A stretch of DNA of 64,000 nucleotides from Fodinibius salipaludis (lineage in GTDB: Bacteria; Bacteroidota; Rhodothermia; Balneolales; Balneolaceae), in assembly GCF_002287075.1 (NCBI RefSeq), contig NZ_NSKE01000006.1:186001-250000 (forward strand), given 5' to 3'. The notes beneath the pieces were generated by a model. The model ran no database searches, had not been told where the DNA came from, and worked only from the letters and a program-made list of their open reading frames with translations. The translations under genes and the position numbers were made by a program. Below, piece by piece: positions 1 to 9,132 of the stretch (within the stretch, counting starts at the first letter, position 1; every line of letters begins with the position of its first letter).

Positions 1-826
1 TATTAGCGCTGTCAGACAGCGTAATATCCTCACTAAATCGCATTCTCATACGGTTTGAAGAAAATAAACCAACTCCTTGTATGGTCGGCTTTGTGGTATC
101 TACAGAGGTAGAAAATAGCGTTCCAAGTGAATCTTTCCCTCCTTTCTCCAGCGTTATAAACTCTTTTTTAAAGGGTTGTGCTCTTTCCTGCTGCCGATCC
201 CAAATTTTATTTCTGTTGCGGTCATCCACCCAAAAAAGTTTAAATTTCCCCTGAGGCAGATATGAGAATTGAAAGTGTCCCGATGTATCAGTAGAAGCAA
301 TATAATCGGCCTTTTTTGTTAAATCATAAGGCTCGCGATAGAGCAAAATACGCTTACCTTCTGACCTTTCTCCCGTCGCTGCATCAATGACATTACCGAC
401 AATCTCTCCTTTGTCGATTTCAGAGCCTGTGGAAACGGCAATCTTTTTAGGAGAAGACATTCCGTTATTGTTTGTATCGGTTAAATCAGTATCAATGGTT
501 AATATAAGTGTCGTTGAATCAGGGATTTGACTATCGAATTCCACTTCAGCTGATTTCCGTCCCCAGTCAATATTATAAGAAATACCGATATCCGGCTCGA
601 TTACGATAGCTTGATTGAGAGAAGAGCGCTCCACAAACTCAGAAAAATGAAGCGTAATACTTTCTCCCCTGAAATTAGTAGTACCGGTTTCAGGTTCGGT
701 CCGTATAATTTCGGGACCCTTTTCATCGGGAGGTCCCCCTGTGGGCGATGTTGGCGTTGCACAACTTGCCATCACAATCCCCACTAAAACCAATAAGGCG
801 ATAATCCAACCGCTGTTATAATTCAC
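1..826 (-). CDS. Lipoprotein with Ig-like domain (3' end outside window)
   Basis: The frame is open from a GTG at 826 down to base 1, about 275 codons, and its C-terminus lies outside the window. The N-terminus has a hydrophobic stretch ending in a lipobox-like VMASC, so it is probably an anchored lipoprotein. The next part (ending 'TEPETGTTNFRGESITLHFSEFV' in sense, about residues 45-70) resembles the SbsA/Big_5 Ig-like domain, and a later region resembles a carboxypeptidase-regulatory-like beta-sandwich ('GEIVGNVIDAATGE'). A TTG at 835 is an alternative start. Proteins of this architecture are common in Bacteroidota-type genomes and are of unknown function. The family call is from motif memory only. 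Confidence 0.75.
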   Translation of the reverse strand, partial: MNYNSGWIIALLVLVGIVMASCATPTSPTGGPPDEKGPEIIRTEPETGTTNFRGESITLHFSEFVERSSLNQAIVIEPDIGISYNIDWGRKSAEVEFDSQIPDSTTLILTIDTDLTDTNNNGMSSPKKIAVSTGSEIDKGEIVGNVIDAATGERSEGKRILLYREPYDLTKKADYIASTDTSGHFQFSYLPQGKFKLFWVDDRNRNKIWDRQQERAQPFKKEFITLEKGGKDSLGTLFSTSVDTTKPTIQGVGLFSSNRMRMRFSEDITLSDSAN

Positions 827-861
827 AAATATCAATGCTTACAGTTAGTAAAATTTCGGTG

Positions 862-891
862 CAAAGATACAAATTTTCACTGCCTTTACAG
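862..891 (-). promoter_or_regulatory. Bacteroidota-type promoter for the edge lipoprotein gene
   Basis: On the minus strand TATCTTTG (862-869) matches the TAnnTTTG -7 element exactly. A weak CTG (889-891) lies 19 bases upstream, where TTG would be expected. The -7 element is 35 bases before the GTG start at 826. Confidence 0.45.
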
Positions 892-1082
892 ATATAAAAT
901 CTTTGATCGTATTCCACCATAAATTAATCTATAAAGAAGCTGAAGAACAATATATACGACAATACAATATCAATGATCAACCAACTACAATATTAAGCAA
1001 TCGGTTAATCAACTAAATTGTTACACCTTCTATATTCTATTAGTTATCTTTAGTTGGTTTTAATTGTAACTGTAAAAATATT

Positions 1083-2519
1083 ATGACTTTAGTCAAAACC
1101 GACCATTCGACACTGCTTGAACGTCCTGCGCTATATACCGATTATTATGAGCTTACAATGGCTCAGGGATATCTTCTGGCAGGCAGACAAGATGAAAGAG
1201 CCAGCTTTGATTACTTTTTTCGTGACATCCCTTTTGAAGGAGGATATGTTATTTTTGCCGGTATTGCCGACCTACTTAAGACCTTGCAAAACTTTCGCTT
1301 TCACGAAGATGAAATAGCATACCTGGCTAACCAGGGGTTTCATAAAGAGTTTCTCAATTACCTCCGTAACTTTGAGCTCACCGCCGATATTTATGCAGCA
1401 AAAGAGGGAGAAATTGTTTTCCCCCGTGAGCCTATAGTCCGCATAGAAGGAAGTATAATTGAAGCTCAAATTTTAGAAACGCTATTATTAAATTTTCTAA
1501 ACTTTGAGTCGCTGATTGCCACAAAGGCTTCTCGAATGAAATATGCCGCAGGGAATCGTAAAGTGCTTGATTTTGGTCTCAGGCGGGCACAGGGATACGG
1601 TGGGATCCAAGCAAGCAAAGCAGCTTATATTGGTGGCGTAGAAGCCACCTCAAACGTCTATAGCTCTTTTAGAGATAATATCCCTGCAAGTGGTACGATG
1701 GCACACTCCTGGATACAATCATTTGATGATGAGCTGACCGCTTTTCGCAAATATGCCGAATATTATCCGGATGATTGCATTCTTTTGGTTGATACCTATG
1801 ATACTCTCAATATTGGAGTCCCCAATGCCATTAAAGTAGGTAAAGAGCTGGAAAAAAGGGGACATAAATTAAAAGGCATCCGATTGGATAGTGGAGACTT
1901 GGCTTACTTTTCTCGTCAGGCACGCAAACAGCTTGATGAAGCCGGATTGGAATACGTTAAAATAGCAGCATCGAACCAACTCGACGAGCGACTTATCAAG
2001 AGTTTGATAAGCCAGGAAGCCCCTATTGATCTTTTTGGCGTTGGCACCCGGCTTGTCACCGGTCAAAACAGTCCCGCTTTGGATGGCGTTTATAAACTAG
2101 CCTCTGTCAATGATGAACCAAAGCTAAAAATCTCTGAAAATATTGAGAAAATTACGCTCCCGGGACGCAAAAAAGTCATCCGATACAGCGGAGACGACGG
2201 CACCTTTTACGGCGATGGCATTGTTCTTGAAGATGAGGAAAATGTTGAAACGATATACCATCCCTACTACCCTGCCAAGCATGCAACAGTAACCACTTTC
2301 AATGCAGAATATCTGTTAAGTAAGGTAATGCAGGATGGGGAACTTACCATTGATATCCCTACTCCAAAAGAAAGTGCCACGTATGCTAAAAAGCGTTTAG
2401 CTAAATTAATTCCAGAGCACAAACGTTTTGATAACCCCCACATTTATAAAGTGGGCATTAGCAAAAAATTGATGGATTTACGTGATAATCTAACTCAAAA
2501 AATGAAAAATAAAAGGTAA
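1083..2519 (+). CDS. pncB: Nicotinate phosphoribosyltransferase
   Basis: Converts nicotinate and PRPP to nicotinate mononucleotide, the entry step of the Preiss-Handler NAD salvage route in the cytoplasm. The 478-residue length fits the long bacterial form. The N-terminal TDYYELTMAQGY (residues 19-30), DFGLRRAQG (163-171), GTMAHSW with the conserved His near 208, and RLDSGD (267-272) are hallmarks of the family. It is the first gene of a tight plus-strand operon: the nicotinamidase gene starts 10 bases after its stop. The ATG at 1083 places the conserved N-terminus correctly. A TATCTTTA sequence at 1045-1052 could be its -7 element but lacks a well-spaced TTG. Confidence 0.96.
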   Translation: MTLVKTDHSTLLERPALYTDYYELTMAQGYLLAGRQDERASFDYFFRDIPFEGGYVIFAGIADLLKTLQNFRFHEDEIAYLANQGFHKEFLNYLRNFELTADIYAAKEGEIVFPREPIVRIEGSIIEAQILETLLLNFLNFESLIATKASRMKYAAGNRKVLDFGLRRAQGYGGIQASKAAYIGGVEATSNVYSSFRDNIPASGTMAHSWIQSFDDELTAFRKYAEYYPDDCILLVDTYDTLNIGVPNAIKVGKELEKRGHKLKGIRLDSGDLAYFSRQARKQLDEAGLEYVKIAASNQLDERLIKSLISQEAPIDLFGVGTRLVTGQNSPALDGVYKLASVNDEPKLKISENIEKITLPGRKKVIRYSGDDGTFYGDGIVLEDEENVETIYHPYYPAKHATVTTFNAEYLLSKVMQDGELTIDIPTPKESATYAKKRLAKLIPEHKRFDNPHIYKVGISKKLMDLRDNLTQKMKNKR

Positions 2520-2529
2520 CAATCGAACT

Positions 2530-3144
2530 ATGGAAGCACTTTTGATAATTGATGTTCAAAATGATTTTTGCCCGGGCGGTGCCCTTGAAGTTCCAAACGG
2601 TGAACAAATTATCCCAACAATTAACAAACTTTCCAGAGAATTTGATATCGTTATCCAAACTCAGGACTGGCATCCCAAAGGCCATTCCTCTTTTGCCTCA
2701 TCCCACCAAGGAAAAGAACCATTTGAAATCATTGAAATGCCTTACGGTGAGCAAGTTCTATGGCCCGATCACTGTGTACAAAGCAGTCCGGGGGCTAATT
2801 TCCATCCCGACCTTGAAACCAAAAGATCTCAGCTGATTATCCGTAAAGGATTTCGAAAAGATATCGATTCCTACTCGGCCTTCTACGAAAATGATGATGA
2901 AACTACAACCGGACTTACCGGTTACCTGAAAGATCGTGATATCGATACACTCTGTGCCGTGGGATTAGCAACTGATTTCTGTGTGAAATGGTCGGTCATC
3001 GATGGCATCAAAGAAGACTTTAATCTTTATGTTGTCGAAGATGCTGTGAAAGGTATCGATATTGATGGATCAGTGGATCAAGCCTGGCAAGAAATGCTTG
3101 ACAAGGGAGCCCAAAAAATTAGCTCCCAAAAATTGCTTAACTAA
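2530..3144 (+). CDS. pncA: Nicotinamidase
   Basis: Hydrolyses nicotinamide to nicotinate, which feeds the phosphoribosyltransferase encoded just upstream. This 204-residue isochorismatase-fold protein shows the expected catalytic triad: Asp8 in LLIIDVQNDF, Lys106 in IIRKGF and Cys151 in ATDFCVK. Probable metal ligands are Asp46 and His48 in TQDWHP and His81 in WPDHCVQ. The spacing of 10 bases to pncB and 2 bases to the next gene indicates one transcript. Together pncA and pncB give the two-step deamidating salvage of nicotinamide. Confidence 0.96.
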   Translation: MEALLIIDVQNDFCPGGALEVPNGEQIIPTINKLSREFDIVIQTQDWHPKGHSSFASSHQGKEPFEIIEMPYGEQVLWPDHCVQSSPGANFHPDLETKRSQLIIRKGFRKDIDSYSAFYENDDETTTGLTGYLKDRDIDTLCAVGLATDFCVKWSVIDGIKEDFNLYVVEDAVKGIDIDGSVDQAWQEMLDKGAQKISSQKLLN

Positions 3145-3146
3145 AT

Positions 3147-4238
3147 ATGCCCCACCAAACAGACTATTGTATCCTCGGAGCTGGTATTGCAGGACTTTCC
3201 CTGGCTGATGCTTTATCAGCACACGACCTAAACTGTGTTGTCGTTGAAAAAAATACCCCCGGCTCGGGCGCTTCGGGTACGACCGGAGGATTGGTTAATC
3301 CCGCAACCGGCCGAAGAGCTAAAAAAACATGGAAGGCTGAGCAATGCTACGATGCTATTGCTGCTAACCTGGAGAAAGTTCAAGCATATTCGGATACTAA
3401 TTTTTATCAGAATAACGGCTTACTGCGCCCCGCCCTGCTGGAAAAAATGGCGCGAAAAATGAAAGAACAACACGAAAACACTACTTGGCCTGAGGGCTGG
3501 TGTCAATGGAAATGCAAGGACGAAATTCAGGAGATCCATCCGGGCATAAAGTGTGTCGACGGAGGGTTATGGCTGCCCATCGGTTTAACAGTAGATATTG
3601 GATCTTATATAAAAGCGTACGGCCGTTACTTAAAGGATAATGGACTAAGTATAATTTGCGGAGAACAACCTTACCCCATATTAGAAGATGATTACTGGCT
3701 TCTTGAACTCGAAGAGATCACGATAAAAGCTGATCATCTTGTTTTTGCTACCGGACATACAATTGCCACCTCTCCGTTTTGGGATTGGATACCTCTCGAA
3801 CTTATAAAGGGTCAAGTTGCCAAGTTTAAAAAAGAAAGTGGCCACCTCTCTTTTTCCCACTCGATTTCGAGCCTGGGATATATTGCCCGTTTAGATGAAG
3901 AAGGTACATTTATTCAGGGCAGCACCTACGAACATGATTTTAATCACCTAAATCCCGATGAAGAAGGGGAATCGTATCTTAGAAAACGAATGCGGCGTAC
4001 GCTTCCTCAACTCGAAGAACAATCCACACTCGTTGATCAATGGGCCGGGGTTCGTACTTCTACGCCCAACTATAAACCTATTTTAGGGGTACACCCTGCC
4101 TATTCTAATCTTCATCTGTTCTCAGGGTTGGGTTCAAAGGGATTGCTTTTCGGGAAGTTTCTTGCAGAACATTATGCGGACCATCTTATCAATGGTACCC
4201 CCTTATATCCTGAGGTAGATATCAATCGGTTCACCTAA
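3147..4238 (+). CDS. FAD-dependent oxidoreductase, DAO family
   Basis: This 363-residue protein starts with a Rossmann dinucleotide-binding motif GAGIAG (residues 11-16) and a distal acidic residue (VVVEK, Glu34), followed by the GASGTTGGLVNPATGRR segment typical of DAO/DadA/ThiO-like flavoproteins. A C-terminal GLGSKGLLFG element fits the FAD-binding fold. It probably oxidises an amine or amino acid, but the substrate cannot be read from sequence. It begins 2 bases after the pncA stop, so it is co-transcribed with NAD salvage, although a mechanistic link is not evident. It converges on the next gene with only 19 bases between the stops. Confidence 0.85.
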   Translation: MPHQTDYCILGAGIAGLSLADALSAHDLNCVVVEKNTPGSGASGTTGGLVNPATGRRAKKTWKAEQCYDAIAANLEKVQAYSDTNFYQNNGLLRPALLEKMARKMKEQHENTTWPEGWCQWKCKDEIQEIHPGIKCVDGGLWLPIGLTVDIGSYIKAYGRYLKDNGLSIICGEQPYPILEDDYWLLELEEITIKADHLVFATGHTIATSPFWDWIPLELIKGQVAKFKKESGHLSFSHSISSLGYIARLDEEGTFIQGSTYEHDFNHLNPDEEGESYLRKRMRRTLPQLEEQSTLVDQWAGVRTSTPNYKPILGVHPAYSNLHLFSGLGSKGLLFGKFLAEHYADHLINGTPLYPEVDINRFT

Positions 4239-4257
4239 AACAAGTACCTTGCGAGTT

Positions 4258-5748
4258 TTAAAATCGAATTACTAAACCACTCCAGGCTCCACCAATACCC
4301 GAGCCCCGGCTTTCGGAGTTAGGCACTGTTAAACCGGCCACCGTAAATTCGAAATTACGCAGCTCAATTCCCGTACCAACAGTAATACTTGATGAAGTTA
4401 ACCCTCCTGTTCGATATCCTGCTCGCAACGGAATAGCATTAAACAGCTTGTATTCAGCTCCAAGCCCTATAGCCAATCGGGAACTATTCATTCCTGTTTC
4501 GTATAATCCCTTCTGTACATCAAAAGCAAATCCCAGCTTGCCGGCTTGTAACTGTGCCCCAAAATTGAGCTTAGTAGGGAGCTTTTCAGTAATTTCCTTG
4601 TTCCCGGACGGTTCATAATTCTGATAAATTTCTTTCCTTACACTATCGGCAAAGTTGTCAGATAGCCCATCCTCAATGTCGATTCCATCCCAGGTAAATG
4701 TTTCATTGGCCGAAAATTGACCGGCATTACTGTCATAAGTAATACTTCCGATATCTGTGATCGAAAGACCAACGCGCAGTTTCTTTGCGCCACCAATCCA
4801 GGAAAAAGCACTTTTTAACGGTCCGGCTAAATCCATTTCTACCGTTCCGCCAACATCCACTCCAAAACCGGAACCCTGCGTTTCGGTAAAGCTTGTTCCA
4901 TCCGGATCTACAAAATCACCAATTTCGCCTTCAAAGTTAGGATCTTGTCGGGCTTGATAGTAATCCTCAAATTGACCGGTCAACTCTCCTACCGTGGTAA
5001 ATGTATAGGAGAAGTCGTGTATTACTTCGCTATTGGTAACTTGTAATGTAGAGTTAAAATCAATGCTTGAAGTATAATGCGGAACAAGATACTTGGGAGC
5101 CACACCCGCAAATACTTTTACATTTTTACCAATCCCCGGAAGCGAAGGAAGTTCTAACAGCTGCAAAGAAAGTCCAGCCGAAAGTTCGCTAAACGCTACC
5201 CCCTTGCTGCTAAAATTAACGGGTTCGGGCTCAGAAAAACGCTCTTGACTTATTCCCCTAAGCAGTATTTCAGAAAATCCCCTGTTTATAGATCCTGAAA
5301 AAAGTGCCCGATTCCGAAAGGCCAGACTGAAAGCCACTTTTTCACCGCGCCATGCTCCGGCAAGTGGTATCACATCAATTTCCAAGCCCATAGCTCTGCT
5401 ATTCCCCATGGCCGAGCCGAACCACTCATCAAGTGCTTCGGATCCTACAACATTGCCTGAAGTAAAGTGTCTGTTATATACCGAAATATTCATCAACGGT
5501 CCCCCTGCTGTTGCAGACAGACCTCCCAACAAGCCAATAGAAGTTGAGGGTTTGGTATCCGCATTGAGCATGAGGTTAGCGGGATTCACAAAATTGGCGT
5601 GATAGGTGTCGAGATATGCGGTACCGGTACCTCCCAAACCCAAGCTTTTCGCGGAATAATGTCCCGACTGTGCTTGCGCTAATGATCCCCAACCGATAAT
5701 TACTCCTGCTACAACAAGAACTGACAATAATTTTTTGAAAAACTTCAT
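4258..5748 (-). CDS. Outer-membrane beta-barrel protein, DUF5723-like
   Basis: This 496-residue protein has a clear signal peptide ending near AQAQSG (about residue 27). It is followed by SLGLGGTGTAYLDTYHANFVNPANL, a start typical of FadL/PorV/DUF5723-type barrels of Bacteroidota-like bacteria. The rest alternates polar and aromatic strands and ends in Phe (LVIRF), a usual outer-membrane insertion signal. It is predicted to sit in the outer membrane; function unknown. It starts 19 bases after the lipoprotein gene encoded upstream on the same strand, so the two are probably one operon and may be partners. Confidence 0.8.
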   Translation of the reverse strand: MKFFKKLLSVLVVAGVIIGWGSLAQAQSGHYSAKSLGLGGTGTAYLDTYHANFVNPANLMLNADTKPSTSIGLLGGLSATAGGPLMNISVYNRHFTSGNVVGSEALDEWFGSAMGNSRAMGLEIDVIPLAGAWRGEKVAFSLAFRNRALFSGSINRGFSEILLRGISQERFSEPEPVNFSSKGVAFSELSAGLSLQLLELPSLPGIGKNVKVFAGVAPKYLVPHYTSSIDFNSTLQVTNSEVIHDFSYTFTTVGELTGQFEDYYQARQDPNFEGEIGDFVDPDGTSFTETQGSGFGVDVGGTVEMDLAGPLKSAFSWIGGAKKLRVGLSITDIGSITYDSNAGQFSANETFTWDGIDIEDGLSDNFADSVRKEIYQNYEPSGNKEITEKLPTKLNFGAQLQAGKLGFAFDVQKGLYETGMNSSRLAIGLGAEYKLFNAIPLRAGYRTGGLTSSSITVGTGIELRNFEFTVAGLTVPNSESRGSGIGGAWSGLVIRF

Positions 5749-5767
5749 AATACAGATCCCTTTTCCT

Positions 5768-7471
5768 TTAATTAATTGTTGAGGTTATGCCAGCTCTCAC
5801 TCTCACTTTAAAGGAAACGGCGTCGTTCTCCCTTATACTCACTGACTCTTGCTGGGGGGTATTAATTGTGATATCCAACACCATAAATCTGGTGCGGTGT
5901 AAATCACTCATTTCACTCTCAGAAAAGCTGATCTCATGTTCGCTTTGGGCTCCATCAGAAGCAAAACCATCCTCATCAGTTGAAGCCCCATTTACGGCAA
6001 TATCATTTTTAGATGTAATTTCATTTCCATTCGCATCCAACATCCTCACATTAAGAGTTAAATCAAGCGGCAGGCCATTTGTATAGTTGATCGTAATCGC
6101 TGCTTCAGAAAGTTTGCGATCTTCATCCTCCTCAGGTAGATCACTTAAGTCAGCATCCACTGTATCCTGATAAGTAGCATTATCAGCCGAGAAGTTAAAT
6201 GGTATTTCTACTCCTAATGAAGGATCAAAAATAACCGGATTTACGATTGTCCCTTCCACTTGCTGTTCATTTATGCGCGCAACTCCAACAAATCGAATAG
6301 AAGTAGGCAGATTACTAAAGAATGCCGGCGTGTTGGCATTGTTGGCATTAAACTCATTGCTTCCTTCTTCTCCCTCACTTGGACTTGGATCTTCTACAGC
6401 ATCGAGAGAAAACTTAATGACCTGATCTGCGGTTGCCGGTTCCCCATTAACCGTAAGGGCATCCGGAATTTCCGAACTTGTTACCTGTTTATCCGAGTTT
6501 TCATTTCCTTTTAAATAAACAGGCTCGCCATTCGATTTGGTGCCGGCAATTACAGCATAAATGGTTGTATTTACTCCCAGGTTTGAATTATACAGGGTGC
6601 CTAAAATGGGGTTGGAAAAAGCAATATTAGAAATATGATCAGAGATCTCACTTATCCCATCGATATTAGTAATTTCTGCTTCATTATCATTAAAAATATC
6701 CAACTCACCATCGCCAGTAGCATCCGCATTAAGCAGTACATTTTTAGGAACAATATATCCCTCTGCCCTGCTGATGCCTAAACTTTCAAATCCTATTTCG
6801 GTTGAAATATCACCACCTTGCGCCGAAGAACTATTGGTAGATACGGTAATTTCAAAATCAATCGCGTTATCTGTCCCGGCATAGATCCGATGATCTGCTA
6901 AACTAACAGCATTCGAAATACTCTCACCCGGTAAAATATTATCAATAGTAATAGCCAAAGAACTTCCATTAGGATCTTGAACTTCAGGAAAAGTAACTTC
7001 CAGGTCAATAGAAACATCAGTATCGTTAGTAATCCCTACTGTTAATTCCCCACCATTCATTCCAACAAAATGGTTGGCATCCCAGAATTCAAAAGCGCTA
7101 TTATCAATAGACGAACTCCCATTGGCAGTCACCGTGTGGGATCCTGCAGTTGGAGGAACAGTTAAATTAACAACTTCTATTGACGGTACATTAACTACCG
7201 GAATGGCATTGTTCAGGTCCCCAAAGTTAAAACTCTGTTCTTTAACCACACTTACCAATCCATCTTCATCAGTGTCGAATATATTTTCAAAGTCTTCTGA
7301 AGTAGTATCAATCAACGCTTCATCAGCTCCCAAAAACGGGTACGTTTTTTCCATTGTTAATGGAACTTCGAACTGATTGTTAACCTGGAAATCAGGAGAT
7401 TTTGGTTGTTCACAGGACCAAATAGAAAATGCCAATAATAAAATAAGTGCAATGGGAAACGAATTTTTCAT
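5768..7471 (-). CDS. Large lipoprotein of unknown function
   Basis: This 567-residue protein starts with a lipoprotein signal (hydrophobic residues 7-18, then WSC with Cys20). The mature part is rich in Asn, Ser, Asp and Thr and looks like a chain of beta-sandwich domains. It includes a TDEDGLVSVV segment near residue 48 and a DATGDGELDIFNDNEAE segment that resembles a calcium-binding dockerin/thrombospondin-3 loop. It is predicted to be attached to the outer membrane. The neighbouring downstream barrel gene, 19 bases away, suggests a lipoprotein-barrel pair. I do not recognise a named family. Confidence 0.75.
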   Translation of the reverse strand: MKNSFPIALILLLAFSIWSCEQPKSPDFQVNNQFEVPLTMEKTYPFLGADEALIDTTSEDFENIFDTDEDGLVSVVKEQSFNFGDLNNAIPVVNVPSIEVVNLTVPPTAGSHTVTANGSSSIDNSAFEFWDANHFVGMNGGELTVGITNDTDVSIDLEVTFPEVQDPNGSSLAITIDNILPGESISNAVSLADHRIYAGTDNAIDFEITVSTNSSSAQGGDISTEIGFESLGISRAEGYIVPKNVLLNADATGDGELDIFNDNEAEITNIDGISEISDHISNIAFSNPILGTLYNSNLGVNTTIYAVIAGTKSNGEPVYLKGNENSDKQVTSSEIPDALTVNGEPATADQVIKFSLDAVEDPSPSEGEEGSNEFNANNANTPAFFSNLPTSIRFVGVARINEQQVEGTIVNPVIFDPSLGVEIPFNFSADNATYQDTVDADLSDLPEEDEDRKLSEAAITINYTNGLPLDLTLNVRMLDANGNEITSKNDIAVNGASTDEDGFASDGAQSEHEISFSESEMSDLHRTRFMVLDITINTPQQESVSIRENDAVSFKVRVRAGITSTIN

Positions 7472-8219
7472 CTGTCCTAACCTTCTGTTAAATGATATAA
7501 ATTATAATATGCCGCCCTGTTAAATCGAGATACCCCAATTCCCCGGTATAACGCTGAATAATCAAACTTTAGCTCGTAGAAAGGCTACCAACAATATCAC
7601 GAATGCTGAACCTAATCCCAACATTATATTTGACTATTTATTATCTGTGATAAACAACATTTATTACAGCGCTTCCTAACTCCATAGGACAATTCCAAAA
7701 CACACTCAGCGCCATTGCTAAAGATAGCAAAGTAAAGATGCTTCACTGATACAGTATTATCGTCCTATTCAGCAATAGTCTTAAATACAATTATCATCCA
7801 AAGACTATTTTTAATTGTTACTTTTCCTGGCTATTCAAAGTATGTTTGGTAAATTTAATAGCAAGCTTTCAGAACTTATCGTAGGAAGATTGTTTTCTTT
7901 TGAACCAACCTAATAGATTATCGTAATGATTTACCTCCACACGAGAAGAAAACTGCTCATTTTTACATAGCGCAAAACTAAATTCTTACGTCAACAACAA
8001 GTGCAGCTAACCATACATTAATTAAAATTATACTCCCTCATGTTAGGCACCCGATTCCAAAATTAGAACAGCGAACTACAAAACTAACGTATCGAATACA
8101 TAGAAATGTGTTTCCCAATTCATTAACTTTTTTGAAATAATTCCTGTATAAGCCGAGATAGGATAAAATGGGGAATTAAAGAAGATTTTGCCCTCCATTG
8201 TTCATGAAAAGCAAAAATG
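7472..8219. other. Gene-free AT-rich gap of about 750 bases
   Basis: No frame here has start, length and composition of a real gene on either strand. It holds a few isolated TAnnTTTG-like boxes: minus strand at 7973-7980 and 8079-8086, and a plus-strand TATGTTTG near 7840. None has a TTG at the 19-21 base spacing seen at better promoters in this window. The region should contain the promoter of the lipoprotein-barrel operon that starts at 7471 and could carry an unrecognised small RNA. I see no repeats or strong hairpins. Confidence 0.5.
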
Positions 8220-8307
8220 CGGAGAGGGAGGGATTCGAACCCTCGGTACGCGCTAGACGCACACACGCTTTCCAAGCGTGCGCCTTCGACCGCTCGGCCA
8301 CCTCTCC
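8220..8307 (-). tRNA. tRNA-Ser (anticodon GGA)
   Basis: On the minus strand the acceptor stem GGAGAGG pairs with CCTCTCC and is followed by discriminator G at 8220. The anticodon arm is CACGC-TTGGAAA-GCGTG, giving GGA. A long variable arm (GCGTCTAGCGCGTACC region) marks a class II tRNA, and the T arm reads GGTTCGAATCC. The length is 88 bases and CCA is not encoded. A near-consensus promoter lies 13 bases upstream. Confidence 0.97.
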
Positions 8308-8319
8308 AATAAAGAGTCG

Positions 8320-8350
8320 CAAATATAGGTTAATTTTTGTCTGATATCAA
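8320..8350 (-). promoter_or_regulatory. Promoter of tRNA-Ser, TTG-N20-TATATTTG
   Basis: Minus-strand TATATTTG (8320-8327) is an exact TAnnTTTG -7 element, with TTG (8348-8350) exactly 20 bases upstream. The predicted transcription start is about 6 bases before the mature tRNA 5' end at 8307. Both elements and the spacing match the Bacteroidota housekeeping promoter. Confidence 0.7.
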
Positions 8351-8352
8351 TG

Positions 8353-9036
8353 TTAAAATCCAAAGGTAAAAATTTGTTTGGAGTATGCCTTTACGGGCTG
8401 TCCGTTATTTTTTGCCGGACGAAATCTCCACTCCAAAGCAGCGGTAAGCGTCGCCTCTGTAAGTCCATAGTTAATGCGATCAACCGTTCTCTTTTCTCCC
8501 GTCTCTTGATCATGCACCACAATTTCAGTAATACTGGCTTCTTCAACTTTTCCCTCCGTATCTACTAAAAAGTTCACCCATATTTCAGCTTTAATATCTG
8601 CTTTTTTTGCGGCTTCGGGAACCGTCGGTTCGACAATATGAATAACCTGTGGTGCTACCTGCGGACTTGATACCGGCTCATCGGCATCACCCTCGCTGCC
8701 AATCATCTCAACAGAAAGAGAATCAGAATATTTGCTGACGTTCAAGTCCCCTAATTCAATGGGATCCTCTTCTATTACTTCATCTGTGGGTTCGGGTATG
8801 GGAGTTTGCGGCTTGGGTGGAGGCGGCGGACTGTTTTGTTGTTCCGTCCGTACAACATCTTCAAGAGCAATGGCCTCATCCGAAAAATCAACTTGCTGGT
8901 TTGATGTACTCGACTCACTGACCGGCCAAAGATTGAAAACCGCAATAGCTAACAGCTCTACAACAACTATTGCCGTCAAAATACGAATCCGATATCCGTT
9001 TTCACTGTCTTCGATATATTTTTTAAAGTCAGACAA
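8353..9036 (-). CDS. Energy transducer TonB-like protein
   Basis: This 227-residue protein has a short cytoplasmic N-terminus, one membrane helix at about residues 19-37, and a Pro-rich periplasmic linker (residues 70-83 with a run of Pro and KPQTPIPEP). A C-terminal TonB domain runs from about 138 to 227 and ends in the usual LEWRFRPAKNNGQPVKAYSKQIFTF pattern. Such proteins transmit proton-motive force from ExbB/ExbD to outer-membrane receptors. No exbB, exbD or receptor gene is adjacent, so its partner is unknown. It is followed by the tRNA gene, which has its own promoter. Confidence 0.88.
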   Translation of the reverse strand: MSDFKKYIEDSENGYRIRILTAIVVVELLAIAVFNLWPVSESSTSNQQVDFSDEAIALEDVVRTEQQNSPPPPPKPQTPIPEPTDEVIEEDPIELGDLNVSKYSDSLSVEMIGSEGDADEPVSSPQVAPQVIHIVEPTVPEAAKKADIKAEIWVNFLVDTEGKVEEASITEIVVHDQETGEKRTVDRINYGLTEATLTAALEWRFRPAKNNGQPVKAYSKQIFTFGF

Positions 9037-9132
9037 ATTTTTTGCGGATATCTATACTATTTATAACGGTAAGAGTTGTTTGTGTTAACGAATAAACATA
9101 GTGTTACCATTCATTCATCATTCCAATATCAG

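Noticed and set aside
1018-1052. A promoter for pncB (TTG then TATCTTTA)
   Set aside because: The spacing is 24 bases rather than about 20 and the -7 box has one mismatch; too weak to list.
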